DNA of 64,000 nucleotides from assembly GCA_050084515.1 (NCBI GenBank), contig CM114274.1:25110001-25174000 (forward strand), in the 5' to 3' direction. The notes beneath the pieces were generated by a model. It saw only the letters and a program-made list of their open reading frames with translations. It ran no database searches and had not been told where the DNA came from. This DNA is from Blasia pusilla (taxonomy: Eukaryota > Marchantiophyta > Marchantiopsida > Blasiales). Position numbers and translations under genes: made by a program. Of this stretch, positions 33,011-45,063 are shown one piece after another (positions within the stretch are counted from its first letter, which is position 1; every line of letters begins with the position of its first letter).

Positions 33011-33925
33011 TTTTTTGGTATATGAACACTCTACAAAAATAATCAAGTTTAGTACCTCGGATAGTCTACAGGGAATGACTTTGTGCTGCTTTGCTAGGGG
33101 TGATTGAGTAAAAGTTTCCCATGTTTCCACATCTACTATGATCTCATTTATACAATTTCTATGGAACCAATGTACGGCCTCTGGGACAGGTGGAGAAGCA
33201 AGTAATTAACATATATACGTGCATAGGACACATTGATAGTTTAGATGGCAAGGAAAAAAAACAACGAGAAGTTGTAGAGGCCATAAATAATAATATGATT
33301 ATGACCTTCACATGTTCCTTTTTCTCCCCCAACGAGATAGGCTATCTAGCACACCATCACGGTCTATGTGTTTATGGCCACTATCATACACACTATTATT
33401 TTTTAGATGCACATTTTTCCTTGTGGACTGATGCCCATTCTTGTTATTCCTCTTCCTTTGCGTGGCCTAACCTGATATTAGTTCACGTTATTGCAACATG
33501 GAGGAGAGGATACACTAAGGGCCGGGTCCCATGGGCGACTTCTTGGGGTTGCTTGCTACCCCAAGAAGCCACCCGCTGGCTGGAACTGCTTGCCGGCGGC
33601 AGTTTTCCAACCGGCTCCACAATAACAGAAAGTCCATTTCCGATTACGGAAATGTACTTTCCCTCCGTTATTCTCCCTCCCATTTCCCCGCCAATTCCCC
33701 CGCCCATTCCTTTCCCTTCGGTGCCTATAAATATTTTTCCATTTGTTTTGTGTTAATTCCAACTTTGCTCTGTCTTCGTGTGTTCGTACGTGCTTTTCAT
33801 TCTCATTGATTTAATGTCATTTTTTCTGCATATTTTAGTCACATCTCATTGCGGACATTCATTCATTTTTTTATTATAAGACTTTTAAAAATAATAATTT
33901 ATTTTCCTTTTCAACTTTTTTAATC
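33011..33925. other. Sequence left of the Harbinger relic with hairpin and TATA-like box
   Basis: A perfect 11-bp hairpin (CTTCTTGGGGT at 33539-33549 with ACCCCAAGAAG at 33558-33568) and a good TATA-like CTATAAATA at 33725-33733 precede the Harbinger-like frame by about 200 bp. This could be that transposon's promoter or an unrelated one. Open frames of up to 188 codons across 33190-33809 overlap on both strands and match nothing I know. Confidence 0.4.
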
Positions 33926-34490
33926 ATGGATAGTTTAGATGAAGAGAGAATGAGTGCTTCAATGAACATGTGCTTCTTGACTATTTATTTGGTCATTATA
34001 ATTCAAATTCTTTCTAATCGTCATTTTTTCCTTCAAGTTAGGAGTAGGAGGTCCCTCTTTCATTATCGTGCTCTATTTTATTTCCAATCCATGATGAATG
34101 CTAGGTCTAGTACTACATCACGTCGCATGTTCTCTCCTTGGTATATTTTACCACATCCTATGACATTTACATGTCTTTTCATTGACAAAACTGTAATAAG
34201 AAGAGATCATCCGGAGTGATTTAGAGATTTCTTTCGTGTCACAGTAAATACATTTGACTTCATTTGTGATATGTTACAGAGTCTACTAACTACTAATCCT
34301 CCCCATTCAAACAGGTTGTTGAGTGTTGAGAGACAAGTCGCTGTTACTCTACGACGTCTTGCCACAGGGGATCAAATGAAAGGGGATTGGAGAGCTCTTC
34401 GGTATCGGAAAATCTACAACTGTGCAAGTTGTCTTTAGAGTCATTAATGCACTTGTGGAGGAGGCATGTGGGAATGACTTGCGCAAAGGT
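33926..34490 (+). pseudogene. PIF/Harbinger (HARBI1-like) transposase fragment
   Basis: Starts at ATG 33926 (MDSLDEERMSASM). The region from 34220 reads FRDFFRVTVNTFDFICDMLQ, then LLSVERQVAVTLRRLATGD, and in another frame from about 34393 ELFGIGKSTTVQVVFRVINA. These are the N-terminal and helix-turn-helix-like blocks of HARBI1-type DDE transposases (DDE_Tnp_4). A stop after 34219 and a frameshift near 34385 break it, and the catalytic domain beyond about 34480 is missing. Active relatives cut and paste DNA with 3-bp target duplications. No terminal inverted repeats were found. Confidence 0.75.
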
Positions 34491-37395
34491 GACTCATCCC
34501 CTCTCAAGGCCTTCCCACCTAAACACCCGCCCATTGTCGACTCCAGAATATGGACCCCTCCATGCCTTGAGAATCAAACACCACACTCTCCGGTCCAAAA
34601 ATCTGGTTAGCGAACATAATTTCGCACCCTTTCAGCGTGTTCTTCTCATCTCGAGGCCAGCAGCTCCAGAGACGGCTAATGCACTTGCAAAACACGGAAA
34701 TCCTTCTCGTATGCAATTGCCCATGGGATCCCCTCCTTGGGTGATTCATCAGTTTGGGCTGGTTGCAAACATGCCATGAGCAGAAATGAGAAGAGAAGTG
34801 ATGATCATTGTAGCCACGGTGTTGTGTTTCATGTATGTGATCAAATTGAAGGCAAATAAGACGAGGAGGTGACTTCGCATCGTGATTGGAGCCGATTGGG
34901 AATTTGGGATCAGATTTGTTCAAAATCACGTCTTCAGATACTTTTGGATGTACAGACTTCGCGTCATTCTCATTGGTATGAAGTATGAGTGGAGCGGCGA
35001 GTTCCAGTCGTAAAACTCGCTCTCACTCTTTGTATTACCCGGACATAAACGTTGCAAATTGCTCCAAAGAGCAGATTACTAGACCTACTGCGATGCTGCA
35101 ACTGCTTTGCTTTCTTGCTCCCCGACTTCCTAGGTTGTTGTTTTCCTTGCTTCTCCTGGCTTCAACGAATCGCAACATGTGCCAAGAAACCAACTTGCTT
35201 GGCTTTGTTATGCGCTTCTCTGCTTTGCTTTTGCATGCGGAGGTGATATTTTGTTGTGTTGCATACGGGGGAGATTTATGTCCCCTACTCTCACTCCTCC
35301 TCACAGTGTTGTTTGACGACAACACAGCCTCCTCACGGTGCTGTCTGACGGCATTCGGTTTCAATCTATTGCCGGTAAAATGTTGTTTTCTTACGGCATT
35401 CGGTTTCAATCGTCGTGTCCTATGAAAAATTCAATGGCACTAATTTCCTAATATCCGCAGAAAGACATGAAAGATCGACTCGGTGAGAAGGATTGAGTGC
35501 AAAGCTGACACGTCCACGCTTTGGGGACGGTGTCCATGTCTACATTCTTGATATGGTAGAGATGAGCTTCATGCTATCTGATTGTGTGAGGGAATCAACT
35601 AATCCCATACAACATTTAACTTCCACTTCCCTCGAGTCTCGTGCTGCGAGCTTCAGGAAGCTCCCTCTGAAGACTGACCTCTGATTTTTCTTCCTGCCTC
35701 GACTTGGAAGGCGGAAGAACAGAAGAGAATGAGCAAGCAAGCACGAAATAGAAGCAAACGAGCAAGCACGCCGGAACACTATTTAGCCATTCCCCAAGTC
35801 ACAGTGCCAACGGACAATCGCTCGACACATTTGTCCCATAGTAGATTACTGTCATTCGAAGGCATTTAGGAGAAAATTTTATCTCAGAGTGATGAAGTGG
35901 GGGCAGAGAGGAAGACGTAATTGGAGGGCAGGCATTCGGGGATCTCTTTCATTTGAATTCGTGATTTCGATTGTTCGGCTCAAGAAATTGGATCCGGAAG
36001 AATGGGAATTACCTGCTTGGCAACCGGATCAAGAGGAAAAAACCAAGGAAACCAAGGACTCCGTGTGACGCCCTCCTCCTGTTGCAGATCTGTCACTGTT
36101 TACCTCATCCCGCGATGGTTAGGAGAGCAAAGCAGAGGTTTAGGAGGCGTCAAAATTCTTCGTGCGTCCAATTTCTTCCCCCAATTTCTTCCCGCGTCGA
36201 ATTGAGGAGCGTTGAGAAAGTTTGAGCGTCAAAATTCTTGTGTGAATTATTCCAATTTCTCAGAAAAGCGAAGGTGTTGGAGGCGTAGAATTTCTTCCTG
36301 CATCGAATTGAGGAGTATCGAAAAAGTTTAGATTCTTCCTGCCTCATGGGACCCGACTACAAGAAGGCCTCGCAAGAAACTATTCGTCATCCTGTCGTCC
36401 ATGGACGGAATGGATCCAAATAGAAGGCGACAAAAACGCTAGAATTGGAAGCAGAAAGACCAGATTTTCAAATTTCTATCGGCCCCAACCGGTTGTGGAG
36501 TGCGTGAGGACGCAAATCATTTCTTGCCCCCAAAAAAATTTGGGCGCAAGAAAACCAAGGACTGCCGGATAAAACCAAAGACTCTCTTTGCAAATCACCA
36601 ACTCCGGCCTGGACAAAAGATTATGGACCGTCCGATGGAGATCTGCTTTAACAACGACCAGCGTCGGGCACTAACGCTGCCCCATGGGACTCGGCCCTAA
36701 GAGCTTGATTTCATGCGCGCACGGTCTTGACCACCATAGAGGGTCGCTCATTTTTTTGTGACCTTATTTAAAATATGACTGAAAGTACCTAGGTGAGACC
36801 AAAGGTGGTTTATCCTTGCACGGTTTTGGTAGTAGAAAATAGGTAGCCCCGACCTCCACGGGTGTCCCTAAATACAACCAATCCTTTTGCACTTCCAATA
36901 ATATGGACCCTTTCTTGGGGTGCTAGAAAAAGACCTCAAAGTGGCCGCACACTTCATTCAGTACTATTTTGCTTCACTTTGACCGCACATTACGAGGGTA
37001 CAAAGGCCGTTTAAGAAACGCACATGTACGCAAGGCCAGTGCGGCACGGGAGGTAAGTCAAACCTTTTGGCCCGGCCCGCCCCAACGCCCCCAACGTCTA
37101 GTTTTTCGCGGGCTCCGTCCCGTCGCTGTTGGCCGTTCTGCCAGCAGCCAGCCAGATCAGCATGCGTCCATCTCGAGTCTCGAGATGCGGTGGCGAATGG
37201 CAACCATCATCAGCCCATGCCAGACGATGGCTGCACGCCCGCCACTTGGACCGCCGATGCATGGCACAATACCCCTTCCCATCCATTCCATCTTACACCA
37301 TGCCATCATCCACCATCCCTTCCACCATGCCATGCCATGCCATGATAGGCATGGCATATTAGATGTATGGATAGCGTGGCTTTCCCGACGGACCA
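34491..37395. other. Intergenic DNA before the serine-rich gene
   Basis: Several open frames of 60-146 codons overlap on both strands (for example 34985-35425 plus and 35035-35409 minus) without recognisable domains, and none is accepted. A 19-bp direct repeat lies at 35348-35366 and 35393-35411. A short CCATG tandem run is at about 37326-37342, next to a complementary GGCATGGCAT. Base composition rises toward GC near 37000, as expected when approaching the gene. Confidence 0.45.
35348..35411. repeat. 19-bp direct repeat, 45 bp apart
   Basis: ACGGCATTCGGTTTCAATC occurs at 35348-35366 and 35393-35411, within a zone that repeats TGACGAC/CACGGTGCTGTCTGACGGC-like phrases. It may be a degraded minisatellite. 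Confidence 0.8.
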
Positions 37396-38463
37396 GTGTC
37401 CTCCCGCTCGCCCGCCATTGGGAACCTCCGCAGTTTTGAATATTCAGGGAGGGAAGAGAGAGAGAGAGTCCTGCGAGAAGACGAGAGTCAGGAGCAATCA
37501 GATGAAGGAACTGAGAATTCTTCTTCGGCAGAGGAAGATGATGTAGACAGGTCGGGATTTGCGGGGACGGACCGACTTCATTATTCGCTCAATTCACGCT
37601 GCGTTGCGTGTGTGTACGTAGACTTGCTGTAGGCAACGGAGATGCCCGGCATTGTGTGGAAAGGGTCAGTTTGGAAGCGGCGGAGGATCGAGGGAGGGAG
37701 TTTGATTTGATGGTAGTTTGTGATTTGTGAGGGTGAGAAGAGGATTGGATTGGATTGTTGACACGGTTGGGGAGCAATGGGGAATTGGAGGGAGGAGGGT
37801 AGAGGTTTGGGATCCACTGAGCAGTGAGGAGGGAGAATTACTGACGAGCAGGGCCCGAGTGATTGTTGTGGAAGCGTGGGCTGTAGGTTTGAACGGGACA
37901 GGAATTCGTTGGGGATTCTGAATCCTCGGGATTGAAGACCCCTTCCTAATGAGTGCTTTCTTGGTTGGTGCTCCTCCTCCTCTGCTGGTTAGTCGCCCAG
38001 ACGATCTCGTGAATTGTTTTCAAGGGAGGTGTGGTAGGGAGTTCAGTGCGAATGTTGTTTTGCATCTCTTGCCTGCCACTTTGTGATGAACAGCACTCGG
38101 TTGATGAATGCGATGATGTGCTCACAATGTATGAAGTCCGTACTTTTGTAGTGGTCGAAGTACACTGTTGAAGCGTCCAGGAGAGAGATCGGACAGCTTG
38201 TTCCCTAACCTTTAGCCCTCTGTTGTGACCATTGAGAACAAGAGATGCACTGAAACCCCGTAGAAGACCATTGAAAACGTCTCGAGTTGAAAGAGCTCGG
38301 AAAGATCTCCTGCCCATGGGTCCCTGTACTAATCAGCACTCTACTTTTGCCTGTGTCCTAGCAGTGTGGAAAGAATACACTAAATGATGAGAGCACTATG
38401 AGAGGCCTAAGATACTAAGAGAGGCCTTAGGGAGTCCGTTCTACTTGATGAAACGCGGCTGCA
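37396..38463 (+). promoter_or_regulatory. Upstream and leader region of the serine-rich gene
   Basis: About 1.1 kb of GC-balanced, purine-rich DNA (GAGAGAGAG at about 37456-37467) upstream of the ATG at 38464. An upstream open frame of 78 codons (37396-37632) ends before the gene. Long leaders with upstream frames or a 5' UTR intron are common in such plant genes, but the transcription start cannot be fixed. Confidence 0.35.
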
Positions 38464-41400
38464 ATGGATATGGCGACACTGGAGCTGATTGACTTCTCTT
38501 TAGAAGATGATAGGCTTCTGTCTTCCACCAGTCCACCTGACAACCAGTCGCTTGACGTTGTTTTACCATCATCACCCAAGAGTGTGAGTGAAACGAAGAA
38601 CCGCCTGCGTGCCGCGGGGCAGCAGAGCTCTTCTCATTCAGGTTTGCCTCAAGACTTTTGACTGTACGCAACCTCTGGTTCATGGGGTGGCAGTCTTGGT
38701 TTGGGACTTCAAAGTCCCCTCGTTGTCAAGTTGTTCTTCGTTCGGATTGTGGAAGCCTAATATGGCTGTGAATGATAAATGGTGAGATGTTGAGTCGATT
38801 GAAACGGTAGTTGGCGTCCGGCAGTGTTGTGGCACACGCTGTCAAGGAAGTGCAACGGAGTACCCATCCCTGTGAGTGGGGCAGTTTTGCATCGCCCCAT
38901 TGCTACACATGTAAGAGAAGATTTGTGTATCTTCCTTCAAACTCACTGTCATAGGGTTCAGCCTGAAGCATCGTCAACGGGTTTAGCCTACTTCTCGTGT
39001 ACTACTACAGCAAATCAGCCAGGCTAGGAACACACTTGATCCAGAGTACTCGTAGTCTGTAATGGTGCCCTCGCGTAATGATTTCCTTTGCTGCCCATCA
39101 CATGTTCAATTCACTACTGTGCAATTGTTTTCTGACTTTAGAGGTTTTGCTATTCAGAATGTGCCTGTAGAGGATTAGTGACTGAAGTTCGTTTCACTTA
39201 CGCCAAGTATCTTTGGCAGCTGATAGTAAAGAAGCTGCTGAAGGAACCCATTCTCAGACCGCGAAATCGCATCCTGGAAATGAAGCTGTGAAGTCCGACA
39301 TAGCCTTGTCATCGTCCCTCGGGAACGCGCAAAGTGGAATTCGTCTACTTCAAACTGAGGCTAGCGAGAGCGTTCCGAGAAGGGATAAAGACTCCAAAGG
39401 TACCACTACAGTTTGTAATCCAAACGGAATTTCCAAATTCTGTCTTCACCTTTTCAATCCGTATGAACTCACATTTGCTGCAGAAAACTTGACAAATAGG
39501 TCTTTACCTGAAGCTGAGTCTTATATAAGAAGAAGAGCTTTCCTTTCTCCGATCATGGTTTTGATGCAGTCTTCATCTTGCGTGTAGCATCAGAGAATAT
39601 AGCGGGAAGGGAAGGCTCCGTGGCAATGGCCACCATCGCCACCCCTCCCCTAGCATCCAACGTTACTTGGGGTGATTCCACAGCAACTTCTCGAGGTACT
39701 TCCGTGGTTTCATGGTTTCTGTTTTCTTCAGGAAAAGCGAACGTCTCAGTAGACTTCAGCTATTTTGAGTCCGGTGGTGAGAGGACGGGTCGGTTTTGTG
39801 GGATTGAAGCTTGTTATGAAATTGCAGAACTGAAGCATCCGGATGGGTCAGCGGGTTCACACAAAGACCAAACTCACAAGCGTATGGAGGATACCTCATA
39901 TCGAAGACCAGATGAGGAAGCTGGCAGTCAATTGGTTGGTTCAACTCTACCAAGTGTGCCAGCAAGAAGGACGAGGTCTGCACGGGCTATGAGCAGCTTG
40001 CGAAAGAGTCTCGCGTGGGATAAGGCATTCTCAACCGACGAAGGTTTGATCACACTCCCTCAAATCGGGAAAGCGAAATGCCAGTGTTTAAAATGTCTTG
40101 TTTATTCCTACAGAAATTTCTTCGCATTCGGCTGGACAATGGGCTCGATCCCCGATATCCAATTTAAATGTTCGATTGTCCGTGAGCCTCGATTTCTTAT
40201 CATTTCCTTCGGCTCACCTGGACTATAATTTGGAATGACAATGTTCCCTTTGCTCCAAGATTTTTCTTTTATTGAATTGTTTCTCATCTCCATTGACGAC
40301 TTCAAGAGACGAGCATACTCCAGTTGTCATAATGGTTTTTTGTATTTCGAGTGCAGGAGTTTTAGATCCGGATGAACTGCCGCTAGTGGCGAAGACTCCA
40401 AAAAAACTTCCAGTCCTGCCTCCTCTCGATATCCCAGAACTCATTTTGAAAGTCTCACCAGTTGCCTCGCGAACGACTGTTTACTCCACTGAAACCCTTA
40501 AGAGTGTCCTCTATGCTGATGTCTCAGTTCCTCTCAAGCCGCCCACCATAGACAAGTCTGCGCAGCTTCCAAACATTTCCAACGTGCCCAAGCTCTCGCC
40601 TGGTCTCCTGAGGGTTGAATCGTTTCCTTCTCACATCGACGAAAATGCAGCCACAACAGATACTGCAACGCATCTGAAAGTCCGGGACTTGTCAGATGTG
40701 GTCGCTCCTTCGGTGAGTTCACATTGCTATCCTTAGGAATTATCATCTAGGTAGCAAAATTACATCGATGGATTGCTTAGGAGAATTGTAAAGTGGTATC
40801 TGGAATCGAGGTTTGTGATAACATAATTCCATTAAGACATTCAAAATTCACAACTTTAGATAGTCTCTTCCACATTTTGAAATGCGTGACGGTGCTCGTT
40901 GTCATCTTTGTCCTTAGCCGTTTACTCCCAATACTAATTTTGAAAAGGTCTTCTTATCAGCAAGAAGCCATCAAATTGCATTCTGGAAATCCAGGGAGAG
41001 CGCCAGTCAACCTCGTTGCTGAGGCCTTAGAGAAGGGGACTCGCCTAAAACTACCCAACAGTTTTACATATCCTTTTCCGTTGTGGACTTGCGTTGTTAG
41101 TTTTAGCATTCGTTCGGATGTTTCAAAAGAATTCCCGAAAGTATTACTCGGAATCTGATTTCTGTTCTGGAAGCAGTTTGTTTCTATTTTTCTTCTTGTA
41201 TCTTAGTCGTTTTGGAGTGTGTCCTTGACCATGAAAGGTAACACTAGCAGGAAAGTCGAGAAGAAGGAGAAATTAGAGGAGCCACCAAAACAAGACCCTG
41301 GCATCAAACCTCAAAAGGATACGCTGCTCAGATGCAAGTCTGCTTCTGCACTAATCAAGCCGCCGTCGCCAACGTCGTCGCTTTCAAAGAAAGTTTCGTC

Positions 41401-44400
41401 AGTATCTAAAAAGATGAAAGACACTATAGGAAGGGTGTTGCCGGGTACGTGGAAAAGCATACTATGCCACAGCGATGTAGTAGCCCGGTGTACTTGAATG
41501 TATTTTGTCAACGTTCATCCTCCCTTTCTGAAGCCCACCTCACGTACTTTCGTTTAATTGTGGGTGTGAACAATGCAGGGAGTATGGGCCGATCATCCAC
41601 GAACCGAAAGGCCCTTGCAGAAAGTTCGCATGCAGATCGCCTACGTCCAGTTGGGGGTTCATCACAAACACCATCTTCTTCGACCTCGTCATTATCATCG
41701 TCTTCCTCTAATTCTTCCACAATATCGACTTCGAAAGTCCCGGGCAGCCCAGCACTATCGTTTCTCTCTAGATCGAAGTCTGCGAGGTCTGCCCTTCCAG
41801 ACAACTCAGAGGTTACTTCCAAAATTTCCAAGACGGGTGTTCTATCAGAAGTGAGCAACAGGTCTGGATCCAACAGTACTACCGGGAAACCTCCTCCAGT
41901 CCCAGGGAAAAGGAATAAGGGCGAGGGTATATGGGGAAGTCTCCGTGGCAGAGGTACTTCATCGGGAAAGGGCATCGAGAATTCGGGCCATAATTCCGTG
42001 GTGTCCAGTCCACGATCCTCCAAGAAGACAATCGTTACAGATGAAGGGCCTGCTTTAACCCATGCTTCCAACCAGGATGACTCGCATTCTGGCACTTTTG
42101 ACAATGCTCCGCGAAACAGTAATCGCTCTGGTCTACGCCTACCTTCTCCAAAGTTGGGCTTCTTCGATTCGGTGAGTACTCATTCGCACATTCCCAGTAA
42201 GCTTTGATTGCCAGATGTTGCTCAGTAAACATTATCGTCATCTCATTATGTATCTCATTCTTGGCCGGCAGCTAGCTGTCTCGGGTTTGTCATAGTCCAA
42301 TAGATGTTTTACGGGGAAGGTCTCAAAGCTAGAGACATAAGACTTTGAGCTTTGTCTTTGTACGACTGCTGCAGGCACGACCTTCTGCTGGACCAGAGAA
42401 GTCGTCTGTTTTAGACGGGCTACCCAGACAAGGGCTTCCACCACGGCCGACGCAAATAGGGTCGACTTCTGGTCGTATGGCTTATCCTCCCACGGATAGC
42501 AGCTTGGCTGCTGCAGTTCGGGGATATGTGAGTTCTGGTATTCCATCTGCACCTCATCTCAGACCTTCTGACAGGTTAGGAAAACGGATCGTTCCTTCAG
42601 CCTCTGCTCCTGCTTCACCTCTAAAGAATTCGGATCTGCTCTCTCCCGCATCTCGTCAAGCGGTCACTGGCCGGTATTTGACTTCTAGATCAAATGCAGC
42701 TCGTGCTGTTCTTGGAGGAGCTGGAAGTTCTGAGCCCAGGAAGGAAGGGGCTGTCAGGAAACTGACTCTTGGATCCAGTGACAATGTTGGTGAGTCGGCT
42801 CGGAGGGCGAGATCAGCGGACGCAGAAGCTGCAGTTGTCCAAAGCTTCTCTGAGACTGTAGGGATTGAAAGCCCAACCCCTCGAAAGTCTTGGGACGCCT
42901 CAGGTGTTGATGTTCCCAGCGAAGTTTCATCCTCTCTCTCACCAAGCACAACTCAAGCTTCAGGTTCTCTGCACATGACAAAGCCAGGGGCCATGGAAAG
43001 GCCCGTGTGGAACGACAGTGAAGATCTTGCGAAGTCGAGTGATGCCATGGCTGAGGAGCAGCCAATTGAGGCTGTTGCTGCAGCGTCCGTCTTATGTAGC
43101 GGCGTTCAAGACTTGGGCTTAGGTACGCCCAAGAGATCTACTGAAGATACTCTCATTAGTCGTGAGGACTCTCAAGCATTGCTCGCTGTGGCTCAAGAAC
43201 TATCCAGCCCGTATCACGAGTCGAGCTCTGGAGCGTCTGGCGGTGGTGTCGTTGACATATTTTGCGGTACCGAATTCCCAGCTGCGGTCGGGAGCTTGTC
43301 TAGCAGTGAAATTATGAGTAACGTTCTGGACTCGTTCGCCAACTCCTCCAGCCCCCAGCTAACTGTGGAGCCAGCGATTTGTGACAAGCCTAAACGTCCC
43401 GATATGGCGGTGTGCACCAGGGGAGAAGAGTCCTTCGCACCTGGTGGTTCGCCGAGTGGGCCTCAAGTGGAAGCAGCCTCTAGAGTGGATGGTAAGGTCG
43501 AGTGCGAGAAAAAAATTGTGGATGATCAAGCGCTTGACTTCAGACATCTCGAACCGGATCGAGGGATCTTGAACTGTCCCACTGAGAAATGTGCCGACCA
43601 TTCATCGAATTCTGTTAAAAGAAATCACGAACGTAGAAAGAGCATCTTTGGTTGGCAGGATATGCATGCCACCTTTTCATCACCGACTCCCGATGTAGCG
43701 GATGAGGCTGCGAACCCTCCGTCTTTCGTGTGCACGCCATCATCAAAGCCTCCGGCGGAAAGGTCTCTTGAAGAGGATTTTCTCTCTGTAGAACAGGTGC
43801 ATGACGCGGGCGAGGATTCCGGGAAGAACAGCAAGACAGCTACCGACGAATTGCAAGCCGAAATTATTCCTCAAAGGACAACTGTTGAAGATAAGCCATC
43901 CACTTCAACCGGTACCGGGAAGTGTTCTGCCGAAAGTAAGGCGGAGGACTTGACTAAGTCTTCTCAAGTGAAGACTCCCGAGAAACAGAGAATTCACAGT
44001 AAGATTGAGGACTTTTTCGAAAGTCCTTCACATTGGTCCGGATGGCCGGTTTTGGAAGCTGCCAACCAATCTGCACGCCGGGCGAATGTTGTGAGGGAAG
44101 ATTCTTCCTCTGCTTCTGTATCTCGCAGATGTTCAAGCGGAAGGGTTGACCCGCCCGAATGGAATGCCGACATCCGGTCGAGGAAAAGTACGTCTCCGAT
44201 GACAGACGGAGAAGCTGCTGCGAACGAAAGTCCGAGCGGTAGATTTCCTCTGGGAGTGAACTGGGGAATACTGAACGCCTCGGAGCCCCGTACATCAATT
44301 ACTCCACCTTTGAAGAAAGAGAGGAACTCACTGCTCGCTTTTGCCCGGTCGGCTGTGAGCAGACTGACCTCATCATCATCATCGAGCTCCGATAATTCAC

Positions 44401-45063
44401 CTGGTCAAGAGAACAGCAAAGTTGCGGATGGAGGCAGCGGAAGTTTCCGTAAAAATCGAAAAGCCAAGTCTGTCTCCATTCAGAAAGTGGAGCACTCTGA
44501 AGGCGTCGATGCAGTGGGAACTCCATCCCCTTTCTCCGAAGAAAGAATACGGGCCTTGGAAGCTGCTGTACAGGTTCGTCACTGTCTAAACCAGCCACCA
44601 CGAATTTTCAAGTAACCCTGCGACGCGGATACACATCGCAGCCATTGGTGTTGCCAATTGAAGAGAGACTTTGAAGCTATTGGCAGATAGGAAATATCCC
44701 GGATGTGATGAGGCTCCCTTCTCAATTTGTGAAATTAACCCACGGTCAATTTGACGAATGGCATTTTCGCAGGAAAGCATTCTGATGAAAAAGAGTAGCG
44801 GAGCAGTGCAACACTCCCCGCCGAACAAGCCCCAACCCCCTCCAAATCCGTGGTCTCCGGTGCGTCGCCGATGTGGTTGCGCATTCCGATTGTCGAGCAC
44901 ATCACATTATACTTTCCGTCTTTTTTCCACTGCTCCTGTCTGAGGCCGGCATCATTCCGACTCCTCTGACGCTTGTTGTGCGTATGTGCAGGTCAGGAGA
45001 AACGGTCAGCAGCTGGGTCCATTTGATTGTACCAAGTGTACCAATGCGATCGCGTTGAATTGA
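38464..45063 (+). CDS. Serine-rich, multi-exon plant protein of unknown function
   Basis: Exons with matching phases: 38464-38641, 39220-39399, 39594-39695, 39732-39776, 39828-40043, 40357-40712, 41207-41444, 41579-42171, 42375-44573, 44773-44859, and probably 44992-45063 (TGA). All introns used are GT-AG. An exon starting at 40961 may also exist, but its donor is unclear. The protein exceeds 1,350 residues, is Ser/Pro-rich and mostly disordered. It begins MDMATLELIDFSLEDDRLL. A conserved-looking motif (SSLRKSLAWDKAFSTDEG, then GVLDPDELP) is split by the intron 40044-40356, and I recall similar motifs in land-plant proteins of unknown role. A basic stretch SKKVSSVSKKMKDTIGRVLPG, many SPxxS and SRS patches, and a short helical EERIRALEAAVQ near the end follow. 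No catalytic domain is seen; a scaffold or cytoskeleton-associated role would be a guess. The 3' end is the least certain part. Confidence 0.7.

Noticed and set aside
34985-35425. 146-codon plus-strand frame with hydrophobic stretches
   Set aside because: A complementary minus frame of similar length overlaps it, there are direct repeats inside, and no domain or splice context is seen.
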